From positions 1-22,264 of the forward strand of contig JAQGBZ010000659.1 in NCBI GenBank assembly GCA_034687125.1: 22,264 nucleotides of DNA, in the 5' to 3' direction. Shown here one piece after another: positions 10,632 to 19,600 of this stretch; the stretch's first letter is position 1; each line of letters begins with the position of its first letter. Under the pieces are notes generated by a model. The model made no database searches. It saw nothing but the letters and a program-made list of their open reading frames with translations, and had not been told where the DNA came from. Source of the stretch: Neelides folsomi. Its lineage: Eukaryota > Arthropoda > Collembola > Neelipleona > Neelidae. A program made the translations under genes and the position numbers.

Positions 10632-13600
10632 CTGGATTAAAATGAAAGGGGTGAGAATGGGGAACGTGTTTTTTGACCAACCAGACTTCTTAATCATAAA
10701 TAAATACAATCACTTACTCGGACAGTCAATATGTGTGAGAGTAAGTTCATCTACAGCGAATCCTCCATTGTTCGCCTGTCCCTCCAAGATGATTCGAAGT
10801 TGAGAGGAAGCAACGGCTGAGACTTGCGCGTGCCTCCATTCAGGTCTCACTGTGTCCAAGTCAATCGCTGTCAATTTCCATATCTGAACCTGTGACATTA
10901 ATTAAACCTTTAAGGGTCTGGTCAAATGATCGATGGATGGAATAGGGATGGAATATTCACCGGAGCAGGTTCGGGCTCATCGTTACCGCTAGATGAGTCA
11001 GCATCAACTGGTCGTGCTTCTTGTGTTAGAACTCTAAGAAGAGTCGATTCACCAGCTCCGAATGCAGCGTACCTTTTCAAAGAAATTGACACTTGCTTCA
11101 AGACAATTTTTTCTTTACATGTGCAATATGCCTATTCGATCTCTCACAGGAATCGCAGAATGCAATTAGGGTCTCATGGGGAGATGGGGAAGAAGAAGAA
11201 ATTCAGAGAAACGTGACAATTTGGGAACGTCTCGAAGATGAATTTTTCACAGAAGTGTTTGGCCCATTGAGTCTGTTACTCATATTGAAAGATTATTCAA
11301 CTATCGAATTCATAATCTTTATCCAATGAACATTTGATGAACAGCGGAAGTAAAAGAGACAAAAAAGATTTAAAACTTACCAAAATGAGAAACAGAATTT
11401 TTCCCCGGTTTCTGGGACAAGAGGAGAAACAAGTCGAACTGGAGGTCCAGCAGCTGCAGGGCTAAAGATATCAAAGTAGGCATAGCCGACGGGTGCTCCA
11501 AAGGTTTTGTCTGGCAAATTGGCCGGTCTTCTTGTAATGGTGGCCAATTGCCATCGATATACAGGATCAGTCGATGTATTCTTCCAGGCACACAAGTCCT
11601 TTTCGAATGAACATTGGCTTTGACTCACCTCAGCACTTGAAGGGATGGCTTAAAATATAAAGTGTCGTTTATTATTAATAATGCCAATGAAAACGATAAT
11701 TGTAATATTGTACCGTATAGTAAATTATAATATGATAAATAGAACTAATTGTTTATTATGAATCTAATTGTAAATGAGAAAAATAAATGCTAACTGACTT
11801 GTGCAATTCCCTTCAAAGAAAGCAATGTCATCAATGGCCATAAAACCATTAGCTCTGCTCGACCCGTGGACTCCTTCAATAACAACCTAGATTTTATTAT
11901 ATTTATTATAGATAATTATTCTTAATTTAACATTTAAGAATGTTTACTTTAGACAGTTTGTGTCATATGGTATGATAAATACAGATATGTATTAGTATTA
12001 CTAATTGTACTACATGTATGAATGAATTTTGGTTCAATTTACTTGATATTGATCCGTCTCTAAAATTCTCGCTTGAGCGTATTTCCATACTGGCGATTGT
12101 TGATTGTACAACCGCCAAATTGGAGTCACTTTTTGTTGAAGAGAATTCAAATCATTATTGGCCACCGGACGTGTGTAAACTTTAAGACCTCCCAAACTTG
12201 GTCCGCTCGTGTCAATAAACGGTTCATGCATATAATACCTAAATATGAACCCGTGGTTAAATCTTCATTGTTAACGAGAGCCGAGAAGGAAAGTTTGATT
12301 TGATGAATGGAAAGAATAGAAAAATGGCGAACCAGAATGAGAGACAACGAGGTTTGTTTGGAGAGCCTTTAAACATTAGCGAGAGCATCCAGGCCCTGTC
12401 ACCTGCTCTTTGAACATTCAGCCCGCTGAGAGTCATAAAGTTCCCTGTTCAAATTCAACTGTTAGTTTTAACTTCGGGGATCAAATGCAAACAAGACCTG
12501 TTGGAGATCCAAGTGTATGGTCAGGCATTGGGGTTCGGGCATTTTGTCCAAGTCTTCGCTCCCAATCCATTTCATCGGTCCTTGAAGCTGGAGCAACGTT
12601 TGTCCATCCACATTCATCAATTTCAAAATTGCAATCTCCAGAGGCGGCAGACGCAGTTTGTGGAGCACCTGGATATTTGAAATAAGTGTTATTTACGGCT
12701 GAGTTATCGTTTTCTGGCTGGGATTTCCGGCTAATTTAGGTAGTTGGCGTGACGGCATCTGTCTTCAGTATTAAAGTTATTCAATTTTATTTGTTTATGA
12801 TTAATTTAGGATAGGTTAGGTTAGTATTGATGGGAATTACGACTTTAGTTCTTTTTACCTAACCTAACCTAACATAATATAAATGAAATAAATCGAATCG
12901 TGGTAGTTGCCATTAAGGTAACTACCTAGTGCCGTTGCGGCAGCTACCGTGACGGCATTTGCCTAAATGTTTGACGGTAGTTACCGTGACGGCACCCGAT
13001 AGTTGCCGTAATTTATATCTTCCAAGTACATGGAAGATATAATCTTCCAATTTGCCGGAAATCCCAGCCAGAAAACGATAACTCAGCCGATATTTCAACT
13101 ATTTAAATCTCCTTATGGGTTCATTCCGGCTTTTATAATGAACATAGGGATGAGATTTAAGAATGGTTGATTGAGTAACAACAAATTTTTCGCTCCTTCA
13201 TTTTCACATTTTAATAAGCACGTATATATACTTGCTTACTAAATATATAGAATACGTATACTTGTATGTAAAGTTTGAAGAAAGTGAAAGAAAGAGAGAA
13301 GAGGAATAAAAAGGTCTTTGGAAGTGAGGAAGCTTCTAATTTTCCTCATCATCGAAGATTCAATGGGAGATTGGACATATTTGCCTCTGGGCATCAAGAA
13401 GAAAAATGATGATAGAAAATTGATATGTACAACATGATGAAAGATCGTCGTTTTACAACCATGCTCATCTTAGCATGTAAAAACGGCGTCTTATCGACAC
13501 GAAGAAAGATTGAATGCGACAACTTACTCGGACATGCTCCAGGGGCGTAAGATATATCGTCAATGGCAATATCGCCCAAATCATTTTTCCCAACTTCTCC

Positions 13601-16600
13601 CTCAAATATGATCTAAGATGTGAAATCAATTAATTATTCAATTAGGTAATTGTTAATTAACTCATTGTTAAATCTTTCAATTGGCGTTCAATTGTTTTGG
13701 AGGGATCAAAGAGACTTTTTACCTTGAAGTTGGAAAAGGATGAAATTGGAACTTGGCCCTGGTACCAAGAATTCCCTGCTTCGCCGGCCAATGACCAAAC
13801 GACGTGGTCGATGCTGTCATCCGTATCGTGGATGATGACTCTTAGGCTTCCAATTCCATTACCAAACATATGAGTCCAAAACCTCATGCACAGAGGTTGA
13901 TCGGGTCCTAAATTATCAATATTAAAATTAATTATACCTTTGTTCCTATGTATTATAATTTTTATGCCTTAAAGTTAAACATTATCTTACTAAAATACTA
14001 ATCAAATACCCTATTAAGCCTATACATTACGTAGGTCTGTGAACTTATAAAATAAAATTATATAACGTTAATGGTATTTAATAGGAAATTTAATTAAAGC
14101 AAATAATGAATTCGTTGGGCTCTTACACCCCCCATTTTCTTCCAATAAACTTTTTATGGGCGAGTCGAGTAAATGGGAAGTGAGGAAACGGAAGTAAAAA
14201 ATGACTATTCTCCTCGTTCCAATCAAACACAACAATTTTTACGGGACTTTTAAATCATTTTGTTCAATTAAAACATGAAAATTCGCTCGTTTTATATTAT
14301 ATACCATAACGTATATTTTTAAAAGGTCTCTCATGTTAAAAACAAAGAAAATCAAGTTGTTCATGCTAACATACACCGATGTTACCCAAGGGTGTTTACC
14401 ATTGAATAGGGTATATGATTATGATACCCACAATGAACGACTTTTTCATCGCCGAAATTAGTCGATAGACCAAATTTTGAATTTTCCCACAACAAAGAAC
14501 TTTTGTGAAGAGTTCCGATTGAATAATTAAACTTTGACAGTTTGTGATGTTTGTGTGTGAAGAATAAAGGGGATTCTCCGAGTTAGCGACAAGTCATGAA
14601 TCAGTTTATGTAAAGTCAATTCTCATTCAATCACACGCCCGACTTGCCGCCGATGAAAATAAAAGAGTTTTGTTAACAAAGTGACGGAAACTGTCATTCA
14701 CCAACTATTAATAATAATAATATTATTAATAATAATATTGATGTGTGATGGTAAGAAGATTGGAGAAATTTGGACGTTCACGCGGTAGAGGAATTGATAA
14801 AATCAATGGTGCAACGACCCTTTTCTTATTCTCGAACCGCCAAGTAGCGAAGAGTCATCAAGTCAGTTACGGTAATTCATAATCCCATTAAGGAGATGAA
14901 CAACAACGATCGCTTTTCAAAACCCTCATTTGTCTAAAGAATCTATCATCACTTCCTCGTAATGAAGAATGAATGGACCCCGTGTTTTTACATAACAAAT
15001 TTGTTTTCAATTGATTACCTTTTATGATGTTCTTTATACTATTAGTAAGTAGGTAGAATATTCCTGCTAGTGAAATTCTCGTATATTATTTATCATATCT
15101 ACATTTGATCGAATTCCCATTCCTAATACAGTTCTTTATTTCATAATTATTTCATAATCTTGCTTAATTTAATAATCTTCAATGCAAGTTAATATTTATA
15201 TCACAAGTGGTGTGTACAAATTATAGCTTATAAAATCCAATTTGGAGGTTTCGTCATTTGCCTACTAGGTAATATTAGTATATTAGAAATATTGAAACCC
15301 TTTCTGTTTATCATATTTTAACATTTTGAAATTTAGAGAGTTTTGATTAACAATAGAAGCGGTAAAGCCAATTCCTTTTATACTTTTGTAACTAAATTGC
15401 AAATTACAATTAAACATAAAGATTAGCATAAAATCCATTGATAATTAATTACCAAAGTGGAAAATTTACAAGAAGATCAAAATGACATAGTATGAGTTGA
15501 GAGTTGTACGGTCATCATTCTCATCATCATCTTATCATGGAGTTCTCGGTTATTATTTTCACGAATGATTTGACTCAATGTGAAGTGGGAGTGAAAGAAG
15601 AAGAACGAATTTGAAAGAATGACATGAAATTGAGCCCAAAGGAACGAAAGTTCTTTCATAGGGAATTGACACCGCCAAGTAATTAATCCCTCTCTGCAGT
15701 ATATTCAAGTCTTATAAAAACTTACTTCAAGTTGAGTACAATACAATCACAAGGGTCCTTTGATGCTAATTTGCCAATACTTCACCACATGTCCTTATGT
15801 TGCATTTCCCCTCTCGTGGATCAATTGTTTGCTCGTTTAATTGAGAAAATGTTTTGGTACCCGACTCATCAGCTATCGATTCCAATTAATATTCCAATAT
15901 CTCACCTGTGCTGGTGAAGGCCCGAGAAGAAAGTCTCGCTTTGTCTCCAGCGGAACGCGGGAAGGAAGAGTCAATGTAGGCATAGCCTCCGGAAGAACCT
16001 CCGTGTGTATAACTAGCCCTGTCCATCACCGGCCCTGTCGAAGGATTTTGACTTCCTCTCCCCTAATACAAATAGAACAAGTTGATTTGTTTTCATTCGG
16101 ATTGTGAAACCAATTAGTGGGCAAATTACAAAGGACATCAGGGATATTTAAAACCTTTGAGAAATGAATAATTGATTAATAAAGGAGTTAATTACTAAGC
16201 TCCAGTTGAAATCATCTTCTTCCTCATTGTTCCAGTCACAGAGGCCTCCGTCAAAGTTGCAGTGTCCCGGGCAATTACTCGCCGTTTGGAGATTTAAATT
16301 GTCAATAGCTATGAACCCGCGATATCGACGACTCAGTTGGGACGCATCTCTCGGAATTCCTTCCATGTAAATCTGAATATAAAAATTTAAATATACTACA
16401 TGCCTGTTAAAGTACAATGCCATTTATAAAAATGAAAATTCTTCCACATGAAACTGCTCTTATTTTTGCTCTAAAATGTCAACTTTTTATAAACATTAAT
16501 AGCCATTTAAATTTAATATGCACGTTTAGAATGAACTTACCTACATTATTGTTCTACATTTTTGATCTACATAGGTATACTGATAGGTACGTACTGTATA

Positions 16601-19600
16601 CTCGATAGCCATACTCAACCCTGATTATTTGTAGTTAGCAGCTCATTTGTAATATTTACATATTCTACTAATCGTCATCTTTATAAATATTAATATGGAA
16701 TCACTGTGAAAGCTCAGGACAAATATTTTTCTGCAATCATGTCGTAAAAGAAAATCCGATTCCGATGTTGATGAGATGAGGAATTAAAATATTGAGATTG
16801 CATGTTCAAATAAAATGCTTTCCTTTGAACGAGATCCATTTGAAAATAATAATTATTCATTATAGAAGTGAAAAAATTCTTTCTTTTATGGTTTCTGTTA
16901 TTGTAAGTGTAAGAAGTAGAAATGGGCTATTTTGTGACCCATTGGGGTAATTGGGGGGAATAAAGAGTCAATTGCGTGTTTGGGGTTGCCGTGATAATTT
17001 CAACTTCTCGGAATGATGAAGGAAGAGAATCGGTGAGTAATTATGTGAATATGCCTCTGTTATTAGCAGTGCATGGACCTCGGCTAAACCCAAACAATAT
17101 TCTCAACCGACTTAATTTACTGTGTGAGCTTAAACCAAACCTGCATGGATTTTCCTACACCTACGGACTTCCACACGCATCAAATATTGACTTCCCAAAT
17201 ACACATTTAAGGACAATGAACATGAAATCGACCTATGTCTGGATGAAAGGAATTAATCTACATATGAGATTATGTAATAGACTCACTGAAGATTATAGCG
17301 ATATTTATACGAATCTAAATTGTAAATGCATATTTATAATAGTTGAGATATTATGTACGGCATTTTCATAACCCAGTGGTTAAGAGCTATTGCTCGACAA
17401 TTTTACGCGAAAACTCCTCATTTTCCCAATTTGACTCTTTGGGTTGGATTGGAGGAGTTTTGCCGTACAAAAGATCGAGATTCTCGGAAATGGATAAAAC
17501 TTCTTTCCCTTTTCTCTCCCTTTGTCAAAGGAATGAGGTCGAGGAATTTAGTTATTTAGCTCTCAACCATTTACAATCACAATCAACACACATTACATTT
17601 AAAGGTTTCTTACCCAAATATGAGATTTTTTATGATACATTTTTTATGATTACATTTTTTACATTTTTTACCCATAGTTAATAACCGTAGACATTGCTTA
17701 TGTATTCACTAGTATAGATGTTTTCATGTACTTTCCATAAATATATTTATTTTGCTTTTTTACAAGATATGCATTTTGAACTACTTACTTGTGCATATTT
17801 TCCGTTTTAGCAAATTGACAAGGGAAAAATGCGTGCAGTTATAAAGCAATAAAAACATTTGATATTAAAATATCATATTTAGGTGCATCTAAATTTGATC
17901 GTGTGATTGAATGTCTATCACTCATTCACTGTCATTGGACCATCCGCACTAACATCATTAAAAATCGGCATCAAGACAATGGCAAGGAATTTGTTTTCTC
18001 TCATGCTGGCTCATATCTATTTTGTCCCTGACTGTTCCACATGCGATATGTTAATTTTTGATATTGAAGTTCTTTTCACTCTTTGTCGATAAACCCATTT
18101 TTATAGAGGAAGGCTGACAGATATTTATGAAATTCCACTCTCGCTCTTCACCATAATAAACAAATTTTACCTGGTGTGGAGTTCTGGATGTGTAAACGAC
18201 TTCTGCAGCTCTCCAGGCCCCATCAGTGGAATCCCTTGTTTCCCAAAGGACGACATCGGCTCCGTGGTCCGTTTCTCGACTCAATTGGAATTCTTCAAAT
18301 GTGGACGGTTTCTCAGGTAAAGAAGCTACAGGATGAAGAAGCACTCGCATTTTTTCCGGACTCAATCCAGAAAGAGCATAACTAAAGGAAAATAAAACAT
18401 TTTTGGCCCTTGACTAATATTAATTGATGCATCTAATTAATTAAAATCTATGTATAAATCTATAGTATATCTACTTATATGTATAGTACATATTTACTTA
18501 TACCGTTAATATGTTATAGGGAACATATTTACTATAATACATACTTATATTCTCACATTTAAATAATTCAGTACAGAATTAATAAATTCCGAGGATGTTT
18601 GAACTTTTCAAGTTTATGAAGAATTCACATATTTACAAATAGGTATAATACATATAGGTATTCATACCGACTCTAGGTATGCACATTGTGAATTGTGAAT
18701 TTTTCCAGCTTTATTTTGTATTTGGAATTGAAAGGATAAAATATCTTTAGCCGGATATCGGCAAATGAAATCAGAGGTCTATAGCCCTTTATCCTTCTCA
18801 CTCTCCAGTCATTTGAATTGGTGCATGCAATCGAGAGATTTGTTATAATTGTGTGTAGGCGAAATGTTGGAGGTCGAGGGTTTTATTATGATTGACTTGC
18901 GTTTTCTTATATACCTAAATATTTATATGAAATCATATACGAATATCTGTATTTATTAAACCTAGATTACTACAATATACCTGTATATTATTCAACACAT
19001 TTAAGTTTCCTTTGTGTGTTTTCCAAATCTTTCAAATGCCAATAAACTACACCTTATCCCCTTTTCTATTTATTATACCTATTTCATATAACATACCATC
19101 AGGTATACTAAATACTTATTATTTATTGCTACTTGCTACCTTTGTATATATTATACATAAAACATTCCTTTTATATTATAATTTTTTCATTTTCTAAATG
19201 AACCTCTGGTATTCTATTTTAGTCCGGGCCATGGAAAAAGATGAAGGTTGTATCAAAATGGATTACTTGAAAGCGAGACAAGCACCGGTGGCTGCCGTGG
19301 GTTCGACAATCGGACCTTCAAGAACTGCACTCTGAGCGGACCTTCCAGGAACATTCGGAATTTGCGACGTTTCAAAGACCATGTAGCCTCCTTGAAATCA
19401 TTTCCCATTTTTAGATCAAAGCCATTGAACACACGACGAGCATTTTGATAGTTAATTGAACCAACCTTCGTTGTCTTCACTTCCATCCAGTGGCGGTCCG
19501 CCAAGCCAGTTGTAATTGGCTCCAGTGGTCAGCTCCCATTGGAGCGAACTGAAGTTGTTGTGAGTCCAACTGCAGACGGTGATTTGATCTCCATTGCCGA

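Larger units (their letters stand above)
12696..13089. mobile_element. MITE-like element with 36-bp perfect terminal inverted repeats
   Basis: A 394-bp AT-richer segment inside the intron between exons 9 and 10. Its ends are a perfect 36-bp inverted repeat starting CGGCTGAGTTATCG and ending TTTCCGGC (12696-12731 and 13054-13089). It has no ORF of note, so it would be non-autonomous. Inside are inverted (TTAGG)n-like arms, a 12-bp perfect hairpin (13013-13042) and degenerate copies of TAGTTACCGTGACGGCA. I could not define a clean target-site duplication; flanks are ...GTTATTTA and ATATTTCA..., so the superfamily is open. Confidence 0.8.
12669..13527 (-). other. Intron 9 (859 bp) carrying the MITE-like element
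   Basis: Phase 1, donor CCGA|GTAAGT and acceptor ATATCCAG. Nearly half is the inserted element, whose right edge on this strand ends just 27 bases from exon 10. Without it the intron would be about 465 bp. Confidence 0.85.

Noticed and set aside
12498..12668. Direct splice from exon 10 to exon 12
   Set aside because: Phases 1 and 2 do not fit, and the MAM core with the third cysteine would be missing. Exon 11 at 12333-12444 resolves both problems.
12812..12873. A chromosome end or true telomere
   Set aside because: Only two to three TTAGG units are present per arm, in opposite orientations and within an intron-borne element flanked by unique sequence.
16976..17371. Plus-strand ORF of 131 codons, the longest in the window
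   Set aside because: Lies inside intron 5 of the minus-strand gene, has no recognisable domain, signal peptide or repeat pattern, and ends in an AT-rich Ile/Cys run. This length is expected by chance in a window of this size.
17370..17480. A tRNA gene at the A-box-like CCCAGTGGTTAAGAGC
   Set aside because: No acceptor stem or cloverleaf can be drawn, and the only B-box-like sequence is about 100 bases away, too far for a tRNA.
17343..17681. Plus-strand ORF of 112 codons in the same intron
   Set aside because: It overlaps the split inverted repeat, its C-terminus is a Phe/Thr-rich translation of ACATTTTTT repeats, and no family is recognisable.
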